DNA of 64,000 nucleotides from Bryum argenteum (lineage: Eukaryota > Streptophyta > Bryopsida > Bryales > Bryaceae): contig CM073330.1 of the NCBI GenBank assembly GCA_037043015.1, positions 10,248,512 through 10,312,511 on the forward strand, written 5' to 3'. The position numbers and the translations under genes were made by a program. Each line of letters begins with the position of its first letter. The stretch's first letter is position 1. Below, piece by piece: positions 42,475 through 54,012 of this stretch. The notes beneath the pieces are model-generated. The model was not told the origin of the DNA, ran no database searches, and saw only the letters and a list, made by a program, of their open reading frames with translations.

Positions 42475-43514
42475 TATCTATTTATATACAAGATTTTGAT
42501 ACAAATAAAACTTTAATCTGATAAGCTGATAACTTCTCCATATAGAAATTTTGATATCTATGTATCTTAATGGATATAGAAGGTCAATGATAGATGTATT
42601 TAGTTTTTCAAATGAGTTTTATCTCTATTATCATTCACAAAATTCTAAAATGATATTTTGCCATGGACAACATAGGCTTGATGGATTTCATTTACTCTCT
42701 TTCAAAACGTCTTAGCAGAGGTCAAATTCCTTGACTTTTGGCCAAAAGAATGATAAGGTGACTAGTGCCATTTTGCTAAGTCGCTTGGTTATATACTTTG
42801 TGTCAATACTTTATAGTTATATTTGACTTAGCATTAGAGGTTCTATTTTGTTTAATAGAAACCTCTTGCTTCTCAAATAATATCCTTGGAAACCCTTTGA
42901 TACGGTATTCCCTTCTTCTTGTGTAACTTGGCAATTGCCCTTAGCCTTGCTTTAAACAAGACTGCTCGATATCTATGTAAATGAATATAGCTTGCTTTTA
43001 AAACGTTTATAATAGACCATTCTCTCTATCTTTCTATTGTTAAATTAATTAGAAAAAATATGGCTCTTCACAGCCCAAGACACAAAAGCAAATTAAAAAT
43101 ATGATAGAACTATAGGTCTCAACTGCACTTTGTGAAAGATTTATTAACTTCTTTAGTATGATTCCCTAAAGTTAAGTAAGGCCAAAATTCAATTGTCTCG
43201 CCTTTGGTCATGCTCACATATATAAATTTTGATACAATGAAGTTTGAAACCATTTGAGGTTGAAGAATCTTCCCATGATTTTCTAACAAGATCATTTGTA
43301 CATCAAATTTGCACATAAATTAATATGGAACAACTTTTCTTATTTATTTCCGAGAGATGTTACAAGGTGGTATTTCATGGGATTGTAAGGTTTGATCGAA
43401 ACATTTGGACATTGACTATGGCAAGTGAAATATAGTCTTTATCTTTGAGGAACAAAATGATTTCATACGGTCCTAAGAAAACTTTGCACAAATTAACGAA
43501 GGTAGATTTTTTAA
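42475..43514. other. AT-rich spacer, no gene seen
   Basis: No recognisable gene. Minus-strand frame 43119-43316 is short and unsupported. Confidence 0.5.
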
Positions 43515-44710
43515 CCTTAAACTCCCAAAATTTCAAAAAATCAAATTTTGGATAAAGGGAGAAACTTTGACAAGCCTTAACTTCTTCATCAAGAGTTTAT
43601 TTTCGACGAAATCACTTAAGTTGGGTTCCATTTTGAGTCCAGCTTGTGTGGTAAAGATTACATAGCAATATAATAAAGTATCATTTGATGGCATGCACTT
43701 TAATGAAGGCAACTCTTGTTTTTGGGTTTTCATCATGGAACATGTTTTATTATTGTAAGTCATTTATGTGAAATCCAATCTAGTTTTGTTCATATATTGT
43801 GTTCACATAACGGGCAATGGTTCGTGGCTGCTACCAAGGAGGCACCCTAGAATCCGTGGGGACCTCCCAAGGCCTTTTTTGATAATTTTGAATTCAAATT
43901 TGAGGTCTGCGACCCCAAGTTACCCTTGAGAGCCTACTCCTTGGCATTTAATGTCTATACATCAAAAAATTAGGGGGCTCATTACCCCTCCTCCATCCTC
44001 CTTGGTAGCTGCTCCGAACGCTTACCCTCACATAACTATGATCTTAAGATGAATTCTAAAAAATTACTAGTTGGAAATTTTCTAATCCAAATACTTTTGG
44101 TATTAGATTTGCAATGATGTTTTTATGATGAAAAAAGTGAATAGATTCGATGATATTTGAGAAGCTACATCTCCTTCATCCACCATTGGATTTAACTTTT
44201 TTTTTGGGATGATTTCCAATTTGATTCTTGTTTAAGTGGTTGACACCTTCACCCAATCAAGGTATTAAGAAGATAAGGCATAGGTTTGAGTGCAAACGGC
44301 TCTAATTTTGGACTACTTTTCCCTAGTAATTTTTTTGGCCGTTTTAATCATTGCAAGGCGGAAATTATTATTTGGACCGAATTTATTTTTATTGATGAAT
44401 TTTTTGTGTACAAGAGTGTTGTTGAGATGATATCAAGCAACTTCCCATATGGTGAATTTTCATTGCAGTAGTTTTCCTCGTAGCATTTTTATTTCAAAGT
44501 AAAAAGGATACAATCTTGTGATCTTTTTGAGAACCAATATGTTTTTGATCCCACAATCCATGAGGCCTCATGACTCCAAATTTGACCCACATGACCTTAA
44601 ATAAGTCTACTACAAGATTGTATGGACGAGATCCGGATAGCTTACCTTCCTTTTCATCTTTGGAAGAACTTGTATTTCTAGGCTCCGGACCCTACTCGGA
44701 CATTTAAGGG
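43515..44710 (+). mobile_element. TTAA-flanked element, family C copy 3
   Basis: Starts CCTTAAACTCCC after TTAA (43511-43514) and ends GGACATTTAAGGG before TTAT, a one-base decay of TTAA (44711-44714). It aligns along its length with 28200-29412 and carries a separate MITE insertion at 43811-44027. Confidence 0.75.
43811..44027. mobile_element. hAT-like MITE nested in family C copy 3
   Basis: 217 bp flanked by a perfect 8-bp duplication TCACATAA (43803-43810 and 44028-44035) and absent from the family C copy at 28 kb. Imperfect terminal inverted repeats of about 30 bp share GCTACCAAGGAGG on the left and CCTCCTTGGTAGC on the right. An 8-bp duplication points to the hAT superfamily. Confidence 0.8.
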
Positions 44711-44714
44711 TTAT

Positions 44715-45328
44715 ATTTGACTTAAAGCCCAATTTGGGTTGTTTAGCATTTGGTTAGCCTTTGTCTTACTATATTTATCTTGCATGAAGTTACAACCTTT
44801 TTCTAGTTGTAGAATTTTTTCATACCTTCACGATGATTCATTTCATGCTTCAAATTTCCTCATACGTTAGGACATATTTACGGTCAAAGTTTGAAAACAC
44901 TACTTGAAATTTGCCCAAAACTGCCGAGAGTGCAATATATGCTCATTCATTCTCAAAATCTGCCCATAATTAATCAAATGGTATATACCTCAAAAACTAA
45001 AGTTTTACTTTTTTTCAAGTTTTGTTTTTTGGAAATGTAGATAAGGTTTTCAGACATGATCTCATAGTTCGGATTTTTGATCCAATTACTCTTTTCATGG
45101 CATTTTTATGGGTAAAAATTGCATAGACATGTTTCTAACTCACATAGGAACAAGAATGTGAAGAGCCTCACATCAAATTTTCTATCAAATTTGGTTTATT
45201 TGCCCTCATAACTAGATATCCTTTTCACTACACATTTCTATTTTTAGGCATATTCATGGATTCATGCTTCACTCTTTACAGGTGAATTTCTTAAGTTTCT
45301 TATCAAAACTTTTGACATTTATCAAAAC
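44715..45328 (+). repeat. dispersed repeat family F, copy 1
   Basis: Aligns in order with 54600-55100: TGCATGAAGTT / TGTATGAAGTT, then TTCATGCTTC, then GGACATATTTAC, then GTAAAAATTGCAT(A/G)GA, then AGGAACAAGAA, then GAAGAGCCTCA. No coding potential. Confidence 0.65.
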
Positions 45329-45332
45329 TTAA

Positions 45333-46056
45333 CCCTTAAAGGCGCCTGTCAGCCCCTCGGGCTGTTTTCCAACAGAATCTTGCTTGTAGCTCCTTCGATT
45401 CTCAATTTTTCACTTATTTTTTAATATCATTCTGGTCACCTTTTTGTGATGCATCTACAAAGTGAAATTCTACAATTCAAATCGCAATTTGTATGAGTGA
45501 TTTGTGCTTGGAAAGGATTGTGGTAGGTAGGTTGGGGTTGTACATAACCTTGTAGGAGGTTGCAAGCTCATCATTGATTGGTCTATTCATGATGCCCAAG
45601 TTCAAAAAGTGCACTATTCATGTTGCCAAAGTCCAAAAGATGCTGGAATCCAATTTCGGGCTGCACATTGAGGAGTAGAAGAACCTTTAACCTTTAAACG
45701 CCCATGGGGTCTGAAACGGGCAACCCAAAATTGGATCACAACATCTTTTGGACTTGGGCATCATGAATAGTGCACTTTTTGAACTTGGGCATCATGAATA
45801 GACCAATCAATGATGAGCTTGCAACCTCCTACAAGGTTATGTACAACCCCAACCTACCTACCACAATCCTTTCAAAGGACAAAATCATTCATACAAATTG
45901 TGATTTGAATTGTGAAATTTCACTTTTTGAATGCATGAGAAGGTGACCAGTTTGACATCAAAATATAAGTGAAATGTTGAGTACAGAGAGAGCTACATGG
46001 AAGATTCTATTGGAATCATGCCCCTCGGGCTTGCTTGGGCGTTTAAGGGTTAAGGG
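45333..46056 (-). mobile_element. TTAA-flanked MITE, family A copy 2 (interrupted)
   Basis: Starts CCCTTAAAGGCGCC after TTAA (45329-45332). With the nested copy removed it ends ACCTTTAAGGG before TTAA (46057-46060), giving about 361 bp. The body is family A in reverse orientation. A subterminal hairpin CAGCCC/GGGCTG lies near 45350. Confidence 0.8.
45691..46049 (+). mobile_element. TTAA-flanked MITE, family A copy 3, nested in copy 2
   Basis: 359 bp starting CCTTTAAACGCCCATGGGG and ending TTGGGCGTTTAAGGG, with TTAA at 45687-45690 and 46050-46053. It is inserted at the TTAA in the terminal repeat of copy 2, so the right junction reads GGGTTAAGGGTTAA. It matches 9240-9598 closely in the same orientation. 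Copies 2 and 3 together form a 0.7 kb foldback. Confidence 0.85.
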
Positions 46057-46150
46057 TTAAGCTTTCTAGTTTTAGGCCTTTGAAACATAATTCTGTAGAT
46101 CCAAACATAGGATCCTTATATTAACTGCATTTATTAATCAAATTTTTATA

Positions 46151-46251
46151 CTCCCTCTGTGCCATTATAAATGTCTAGTAGGTTCTTTCAAATCTATCTT
46201 GAGAGGTAGATTTGAGAAAATCTATTGAACAATATAATGGGACAGAGGGAG
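46151..46251. mobile_element. Stowaway-like MITE copy 2
   Basis: 101 bp with CTCCCTCTGTGCCATT and AATGGGACAGAGGGAG ends and flanking TA (46149-46150, 46252-46253). Same internal hairpin as 11679-11780. Confidence 0.85.
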
Positions 46252-46418
46252 TATTAAATTGCTATTTTTCTTGTTATGATTTCAAGAGTTTAAAGTGGTA
46301 TGTAAGCTCCTCGGAATCCTTCAAAAGAACTCAAATTTTACTATATCTCAAAATGATCCGTTCATCATTTTAACGGAGACCCAAGCCTACAAGCATTGTC
46401 TTATAGTTTTATAACAAA

Positions 46419-46768
46419 CTAGAAAGATCCCCGTCATCCCGACGGGGAAGGTTTTTACATGGTACTTTTTAGAAAGTATCCCGTATCTACCATTTCCTCA
46501 AACCATGCTCTTTTTTTTTTTTTCTTTTTTTTTCTTTTTTTTTTTTTTAAAAATAATTTTAAAATACATAATCTAAAGAACCTAAACGAAAGGAGGTAGG
46601 TAGGTTGGTAATTTTGTATATTGGTAGGTTGGTAAGTTGGTGGGTAGGAAGGATCACCGTACAGTATTTTGTTATATATATACTAGTAAGGCCCTCGCTG
46701 TCTCGACGGAGAAGCTCTTTATATGGTACTTTTAAAAGAGTATCCTATGTCTATCATTTCCTTGAAAC

Positions 46769-46820
<52 letters not shown>

Positions 46821-46850
46821 AACTTTTGAGGAACCTCTCAATAGACCTCC
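46419..46850 (-). mobile_element. two adjacent Helitron-like insertions
   Basis: The first begins CTAG at 46419 with hairpin CCCCGTC/GACGGGG just inside and ends near 46680. The second begins CTAG at 46683 with a similar hairpin (GTCTCGAC region). Both share the body words of 28297-28522 (CATGGTACTTTT, AGTATCC, TACCATTTCC or TATCATTTCC). In minus-strand orientation, hairpin, spacer and CTAG before T match Helitron 3' ends. An (AT)n run lies at 46771-46813. Confidence 0.5.
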
Positions 46851-47964
46851 AATTCCAATCAACTCTACAGTCTAGAGAGCCAAAACGACAATTTTGAAGC
46901 ATTGTGTTAAGTACAAAGGGCTTCGAAAAAATAAAAATAAAAGTAAAAATTAGTGAGTTGACTATTAATTGAACGAATCTTCACTGGAATGTAGATTATT
47001 TTTATAAATAAAATAACAAACAAAAATATGGCAAGATTTTTGTATGGGCATTTTTGAGACCATTGTATAAACCAATGACTTTTAAGTATGAGTATTCCAT
47101 GGGCAACCCTTTGAAGTACCCACTGTTAATTATTCGGAACATGGGCACCAAAGGTGAGATGGTCAAACCCCATATTTCTTGGTCAAAGAAGGTACTTTTA
47201 ACTCTACTTATATTTTATTTTAGTTGCTTTTTATTTTAGTAAGTTAAATAAAGTATCCTCCTATAAGACCGTACGTTTCAAACTTGCCCAAATAATTATC
47301 ATATGTTTTATTACTTGCATTAAGTGTTGAGTGTTTATGTACTTTTGCCTCTCACAAGCCTCCTCAATGAATTTTAGAACATGTAATGCTTATAAGATAA
47401 ATAAATAAATGGTAGGTAACTATATTCCATGACCTATTTTGTGGAGGGGGCATGGTTTTTCTCGATTATGAAATTACAATGGTTGATTGAAGTTCGATGC
47501 CGCAAAGTCTTAGATGTCCCCTAATTCCATAAAATTATTGTATCTCAATTTATACACTGAAAAAATTTGTTTTTTGTTTTTGTTGTGGAGCTTCTCATAC
47601 TAATGCTTTACAAAATCCTACAATTGCAAGTTTGCTACCATCTTTCGGAAACTCTAAAAATCAATCCATTGACTTGCTCACTTCAAGGAAAGCTGAACGT
47701 TGCTACTTCCTTCAACGTTTGGAGTAAAGTCCTCCCTAAACTAAGTTTTCGTTGAATGAGAAAAAGTAGGATAAGGGAGATAGAATAATAAAGATTTGTC
47801 CAATGTCCAAAACTTGGATGATGGTGTGTTTAGAGTTTGAAGGAGGTGCCCATATTGTGGAAGATTTTCATTGTTACCAAGGGACAAAATGGGTCACTAT
47901 TCTATTTATGTTTTACTAATTTGGGTAGTGTTCTGTCGAGTCACATGGATTTTATAGAACTCAA
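46851..47964. other. intergenic spacer
   Basis: No gene recognised. Short plus-strand frames at 47054-47239, 47567-47755 and 47837-48031 have no known motifs. Confidence 0.45.
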
Positions 47965-48140
47965 GAATAGGTGGGTGCTAAAAAATAGGTCTATCCACAA
48001 TAGGGTGATTTTTTCTCTTTTGGGAGTGTAAAGAGAATAGGTGGGTGCTAAAAAATAGGTCTATTTACCATAGTGTGATTCTTTCTCCTCTTGTGAGTGT
48101 AAAAAGAACAGGTGGGTCGCTAAGAAAAAGGGTCTATGCT
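47965..48140 (+). repeat. tandem repeat, unit 70-71 bp, about 2.5 copies
   Basis: GAATAGGTGGGTGCTAAAAA recurs at 47965 and 48035, and in altered form (GAACAGGTGGGTCGCTAAG) at 48106. Units include TAGGTCTAT and GTGATT, and end in GAGTGTAAA. Confidence 0.8.
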
Positions 48141-49517
48141 CTTAATAAAAAACTTTGCAAAAAAATATTTCAAAACATTGTTCGTTGTTCGTTGTCGGCA
48201 TTGGCGACGTCGGTGTGTACTGGAGTTACGCTCGTAACTTGCGGCCCTCCCTCAAGTTTAAACTTGCAAAATAATTGTCCCAACCAAGGTACACACGGCC
48301 AGTGGTCCATGGGCAAAATAATAGTAGCCATAGGGAAAGTCACGACAATGGTGAGGGGGGTTTGCTACTCTTAACTGCAGACTACTACCATAGCTACTCA
48401 AGTAACACCGTACCCCTCATCTCAAATCAACTCAATTCACATGACAACAACAGCAAAATCAAAAAATAAAATAAAAAATCATATATCCCCCTCCCCCCCT
48501 CCAAGGAAAAAAAAAAAAAAATCCCACCTGTCAGATCTAAACAACTGACTGACTGATTAAACAACTCATAGTACAAGAGGGGTAAAAAAAGTAAGAAGAA
48601 ATGTTACTATTAGTAAGTTAGGGTACAAGTTTAACTAGCATGGGAGCCCCACCCGAGGCGGCATGAACGAAATAAAGATTCAAGCGTGCCAAGGGAGGGG
48701 GTGGAGTACCACCACCACCGCAGGGGGCCAGCATTGATGATAGGGGCAGGTACGGTGACAGGGGGGGGGCTCAGGGCAGGGCACAGTCATAGGGGTAGGT
48801 TCATGGGTCCCAGTCATAATGAGAGCAGTAATGGCCCCCTTGTACCGGGCCCCAACAAACCCCTCCCCATTGGCTCATCCCTTCCTGCTCTTGGACTTTT
48901 CCGGTCCGATCGTTCCCAACCCATTTTACTTTAACTAGGGTTTGTTTGTTTGGGGGGATGTCTGTTTGTCCGACTACATCCATTCTTGCCCCATTCTCTC
49001 TCTCTCCGTCTCCCCTTCTATCTTTCTTTCTTTTTAAGCTTTTTAGTCCACCGAAGCAGCTTGGAAGTGTCCGTAAGTGGGGGAGAATCCGTAAGTGTTT
49101 TTGTTTTTGTCGCAGTTTTTTCAGGAATCGTTCTCATTCATCCGTCGTCTCGTTTGTTGCTTCTCCGTCTACTACCTCGTTCGCTCCGTCTCGTCTTAAA
49201 CCCCAAATTCAGCTTGTTTTCTGTTTTAAGCATCAGCTCGTCGGTAGCCACCCACCAACAACCCACCAAGGAATGTGGAGAATTTCGTTTCGGTGTGTGT
49301 TTTCTTGAATTTTGAATTTCGCGAGGGGGGTCGCATTGGTTTTAGGAGGAGGCGTTAAGCTTTTTTTTCTTCTTCATGATTATTGAAAAGGACGCGGGGG
49401 GAATTGGGGAATGCAGGCGATTGAATGAGGGAGATTCTCGTCGTGTGAGAATATACGATCGATCGATCAGCCGTTATACACAATCGATGAGTTTGTGAGT
49501 TTTGAGTAGTAGTTAGT

Positions 49518-49560
<43 letters not shown>

Positions 49561-49566
49561 ATCATC
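48141..49566 (+). promoter_or_regulatory. 5' flank and leader of the PHD/SAP30 gene
   Basis: Composition becomes less AT-rich from about 48200. 48650-48900 has G-rich runs (GGGGGGGG near 48762) and 48990-49050 is a pyrimidine tract (CTCTCTCTC, then TTTCTTTCTTTTT), common in plant promoters and leaders. Overlapping frames at 48946-49315 are probably chance. (GA)n at 49521-49559 ends seven bases before the start codon. Confidence 0.5.
49521..49559 (+). repeat. (GA)n microsatellite in the 5' leader
   Basis: Nineteen GA dinucleotides directly before the start codon of the PHD/SAP30 gene. GA repeats in plant leaders can bind BPC-type GAGA factors. Confidence 0.9.
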
Positions 49567-51292
49567 ATGTTTCAACGGCAGCTTTGCTCGAATCCTCATT
49601 GCAAGCGAACTTCCCCGGGGGATGGACCGTAAGTTCCTTCTTCGTCTCCTTTGATGAAAAATTCCGAGCAGTTAAGCTGCCGTTACTACAGTCAACAGGA
49701 ATGTGGCTTCTTTAGATTCTTTCGGAATGGCGGTTCTTCCAAATTCTTGGCTCGATTTTCTTGACACTTACCCCGATTTCCTTAACTGCAGGACGTGTCG
49801 GTGGCATGTTCGAAATTATGGAAGCCAAAAGGACCCGAAGCACGTTACTCTCTGCAATGCGTGCAAGATCAACTTCGATCAGGTGCGAAACTCCGTACTC
49901 CCTCTCCCTCTTCCTGTCGCCGACCGGATTCGATCCCATGACCTCTCTCACACTGTTCACTCAATTGCAGGGAAAGTATTGTCCTTTCTGCGTGCAAATC
50001 TACCGAGAGAAGGATCCCGACAGCTTCGATGGAAAAGAGGTAACCCACAATTCCTTACCCACATTGGCTCCGATCAAGCTTTGATCGTTTTACTTACGAT
50101 GATGATGTTTTTGGAGCAGTGGGTAGGTTGCGATAATCGGACTTGTAGGCGATGGGTTCACGTGGAATGCGAAATTGGAGGAGGCAACCAAGTTGATTCT
50201 ACGGCGTTTTATCTCTGTCCCAGCTGCCGAGAGGTGAATGCGGGGGTTAGTAAATGATGCTTTGTGACTCTTAACAATCTCTGACTTCATCGCATGTAGG
50301 AGTCCGTGCACTTATTGGATATGGTTTTTTGTCATGCAGAATGCGCAGGAGTTTGGTGACAGAAAGCGATGTGGTCGTGAATCAGTCGAGGCTCAGATGG
50401 ACAACAACAGCTCCTCGGTACATACATCCTCCTGTCACCTTTCAGTTTTCTTCTAGAACCTAAGGAGAATGTTTACATTATGAGTGATCATGGCGGTGCA
50501 GGATCATGAACAGAAGCCGAAGAACCCACTTTCCTTACGAAGCACACGACGACCCTTGCAAGTGGATCTTTCAAAACTGGAGGTAAGTTTCTCAGTCTTC
50601 TACACATCCAAGAGATGAATGCACCGGGTTATTGAATCTTCACCATCAAGTAAAAAGTGAAATTTAGCCCTTCTTGTTTCCATTGTGATGTTTTACCTTG
50701 GAATGTGGTCCCGGCTTGATTGATGTCTACTTTTTCCTTACAGACATCATCATTGAAGCGGTATCGACGCGTCTACAACTTGAGAGAAGTAGCCAGCAGC
50801 TGCAAGGTAATACACTACCTTCTTCCTACTCGTTTTTGTTAAACAAAAACTCACTCTCATGCTTCTTATAACAATTTCAATTCTTCGTTTTCGCAGGAGG
50901 AGCTCGTTCCAGCTGTTGCACAACATTTCGCTGCTCAGGTATGGCCATTGAAACCAGTAACAAAACACCTCCCTACGAGACCAGTCAAAACTGATTGTCT
51001 CTCAACAAGGATGGAAACTCCAACCGTACATTTTCTGTAGACTAAACATACTACTAAAAAAATTCTCCACAATGAGCATCGCGTCCAGACTGATATTTTT
51101 TGGTTGACATTCTTGATCGAGTTGCTACTTCTACTGTTTTGTTACTTATTTATTGAGGTTTTTGTGCTGTGGGTGCAGGTGGTGGAGGAGAATGAGACGC
51201 TACTCTCGTTTGCGTTTTTTCTGAGGAAGCAGCAGTCATTTGCAACATCATCGTTAAGCCAGCACCAGGTTGCGCACCCGGTGGCGAAATGA
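49567..51292 (+). CDS. PHD-finger protein with SAP30-type Sin3-binding domain
   Basis: Nine exons join in frame: 49567-49628, 49792-49882, 49971-50039, 50120-50233, 50340-50417, 50502-50582, 50744-50806, 50897-50938, 51179-51292. They encode 237 aa. The N-terminus has paired cysteines C7/C12 and LCNACK (C42/C45), resembling a GATA-like finger. A PHD finger follows with C55, C58, C78, C83, H88, C91, C107, C110 (spacing C-x2-C-x19-C-x4-C-x4-H-x2-C-x15-C-x2-C). After a basic, serine-rich linker, residues about 157-215 read VDLSKLETSSLKRYRRVYNL ... ETLLSFAFFLRK, which matches the C-terminal Sin3-interaction domain of SAP30. This suggests a subunit or adaptor of a Sin3-type histone deacetylase complex that reads chromatin through its PHD. 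The PHD call is by spacing; the SAP30 call is by residue pattern. No symbol is given because the exact orthologue is not known to me. Confidence 0.85.
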
Positions 51293-52672
51293 GAGTGACG
51301 AGACTTTTCCATCAATGCTAGCTAGCCTAGTACCATTCTTGTACACTGAAATGACTCTGCTCCGCTATCTATAACCAACATACAGCCACTCGCCACTCGA
51401 CTTGTAGGTAGTTTTTGTAACATATGGCGAGATGAACATACACTCTTTTTTTACGTTACGCAGCAGAGATTGAAGTGTGAAAACAGTTGCTTGAAATATC
51501 CACTCCTCTGGCGGCCGGAGGACCTGCTTCCTTGCTAGCTAGCTAGCAGCTACTTACTAACCTTCTTCCTTTAGATTGGAGAAGACGAAGAACTCTTTAC
51601 TTTGACTTTCTTTCTACAGGCTTTACTTAGTCTTCCGAGATTTTGCGCTTTCCTCCAGCAGGCTGAGGAGAACATTAGGCATCTCATCATCAATGGTCGT
51701 TTTCATCTTTTGAATTTCAAAAACTGACATGATTTCTGACCAATATGACTGTTCGTGTAGCTTTGGGTTTGCGTTATATATCAAATCGACTGAAGCTGTT
51801 GTTGTGCTTGGAGTACTCTGTCAGAAGTTAAGGCTAACAAGGGAGATCGTGATTCTTTGCTAAATAGAAATAAGAGAGGTTCTGTCAATGTCGAAACATT
51901 GCAGTTGTGGAAGTGACCAGTTTTTCTCAAGGAAAGTAGTATAATGAATATTTTCAACTGTCGGTGCTTTATATGTAAGATTCGATCTATTTTAGGTTCC
52001 AAGTATCAAAAGAGACTTGGCTTCAACTTGAATGAGTCTTTTGGGGAAGAATCCATGCAAACGAGGGAAAGTCCAATTGCATGGCCCAAGAAGGAAAGGA
52101 ATTTGATTCTCTAATTTTTTTGAAGTGTGAATAGAGGGTTGTATAGGAGCAGCGTAAGAGGTTGGTAGTCACACAGATGGTGATATGACATGTGCGCATA
52201 TAATAAGGAGAAGCCAAACAAATACTCTATTTACACTATCTTTGTGTTAGTAGTACTTGTTTTCTGTGGGGACTCTTCTTCCTTTTAATTTCCATAAACG
52301 GAAAGAAATCCTCGGTGAACTAGAGGTTCTATGGGAAGTTTGTCACTTCTTACACTGAACACTTAGGGGTCAGGTCACCGCCATTGTCACCCAATGCAAT
52401 AATCATTTCTGACAAGCTCTGAAGTTTGGGTTGCTACTATTTACCCCTCTCCCCCATCTGTATTTCCACCCACACTTGCTCAATGTACGTTTTTGCATGC
52501 CATCTAGTTGTGCTTGTATTTACACCATTAACTGCATAATTATGTAAGAGTTTAGTTTTGTTGAATAACTGTTCATACATTAACTTCTTGTTTGTGATTG
52601 ATTGAAATTTTGGTTCAACCGGCTGTAGATATGGGTTTCACTTAATTGTGTTTAAGGAATACATCTCCTTAA
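51293..52672. other. 3' UTR of the PHD/SAP30 gene and spacer
   Basis: Mixed composition to about 51700, then AT-rich. CTAGCTAGCTAGCTAG near 51534 is a small simple palindrome. Minus-strand frames at 51781-52217 have no recognised motif. Confidence 0.5.
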
Positions 52673-52889
52673 CCCTTAAGCGTCAAATTGGGTTTTTTTT
52701 GAGAGAATCTTGCTCATAACTTACACTCCATTATACCAAATGGAATTTTTAGAATTCCAAACTAAGCACCTTAAAGAGATCTATACTTTCTTAGAATAGA
52801 GCTCAAGCAAATTAAAAATAGAATAATGCTAAAAATGGAGTTCAAAAGAGATTTTGGGTGGTATCAGGAAAGCATATGACGTTTAAGGG
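52673..52889. mobile_element. TTAA-flanked MITE, family D
   Basis: 217 bp with ends CCCTTAAGCGTCA and TGACGTTTAAGGG (one mismatch) and TTAA on both sides (52669-52672, 52890-52893). Smallest complete member of the TTAA group here. No hairpin as clear as in families A and C. Confidence 0.88.
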
Positions 52890-52893
52890 TTAA

Positions 52894-54008
52894 CCTTGTA
52901 AATAACAAAAACTCACATAGAGCCTCCTTGAGCAGATTGAGTGTAGAAGAAATACACACGGTGCTATTTCCACCCACGTGTTTGGACGCTTCTCGTTAGG
53001 AAAGAAACTCTTTCCGACAAAGAGATTTCACTACAGATATCAAAATCTCTTTAAAAAACCACCTATCATTGAATGATATAAGGAATCTATTTGTCAGGAA
53101 CAAGAAAAAAAGAAGAAGAACGAGACCAACTTTCCCTAAATTTGTGTTATTTTTTTAAACACACACATGATTAATTCAATAGTAATAATCATACTAAAAT
53201 AATAATAATACAAATCTTAGAAGTGGAAGACAAAAAAAACGCGCACTCTAATTATGTACGCACGAAGTACATGCAAAAGATTGTTAGATCTTTACAAACG
53301 CAAGAATCATAGGAAGCGGTTTCCCCCACAAGAGTGTGGCAACAGAAACCAAGATAGATGAATGACAACAACAAGAAGCAGATATCCGAGATCACTACCC
53401 ATAATGGCAAGGGAGACATTTGTGAGTTTCGAGGACATTCACCACTCACCTCCATATCTGAATGATTCACTCGCATTAATGGCGCCATTCATTGCCAAAA
53501 GCTGCAACATGCTGCTGCATCACCTGCTGTCCTCCTTTCTACAGTTGCCGTGTTTCATGTTCTGGACCCATGGCATGGACATTCAGGCATAGCCCTCTGC
53601 TCATGCACTGCACCTGTTCCTGTTCAGTCGTGCCGTCCATATGATAGTGAGTTTACCGGAGTTCTCAATTGTCACCACCTATTCATCAAATACATTATTG
53701 GGTGTGTTTCGTCCGGAGTCACTCTTGTTGATGGTATGATGGTGATCCTGACGTTGGTTTCCTTGATGTTAGCCGGTCGTGTGGAGACGATGGTAGGGAG
53801 TGAGTTACCCTTTTGTTTGTGATGGTTGGAAATCTTTGAGGAGAAGTAGGAGATTTGACCTTTAAGGTTTTTCCTCATAACCCATAATGGGTTTTCAGGG
53901 TTTGAGGAGGGACAAGATTTAGGAAAGTTTGATTGTTGTGATTTGAGAATCGGAGAAGAATCGATGGTTTTAGATGTGGTATGGGAGTAGTATGTTGAGA
54001 GTTATTTT
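52894..54008. other. spacer containing a compositionally distinct, unidentified block
   Basis: 53145-53290 is a diverged copy of 10840-10990. About 53290-53830 is clearly less AT-rich than its surroundings and has longer frames on both strands, for example 53252-53488 (-, 78 aa with hydrophobic WVVISDICFLLLSFIYLGFC) and 53550-53822 (+, 90 aa). None matches a family I recognise and no convincing exon chain was found. It could be a gene fragment, a captured sequence or a non-coding RNA. Confidence 0.4.
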
Positions 54009-54012
54009 TTAA

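Noticed and set aside
46041-46060. Telomere-like GGGTTAAGGGTTAA
   Set aside because: Plant telomere repeats are TTTAGGG arrays; here two units arise from a transposon end nested in another transposon end.
48946-49315. Two overlapping frames of 120 aa
   Set aside because: They share one pyrimidine-rich leader region in different frames, with no domain features, directly upstream of a real gene.
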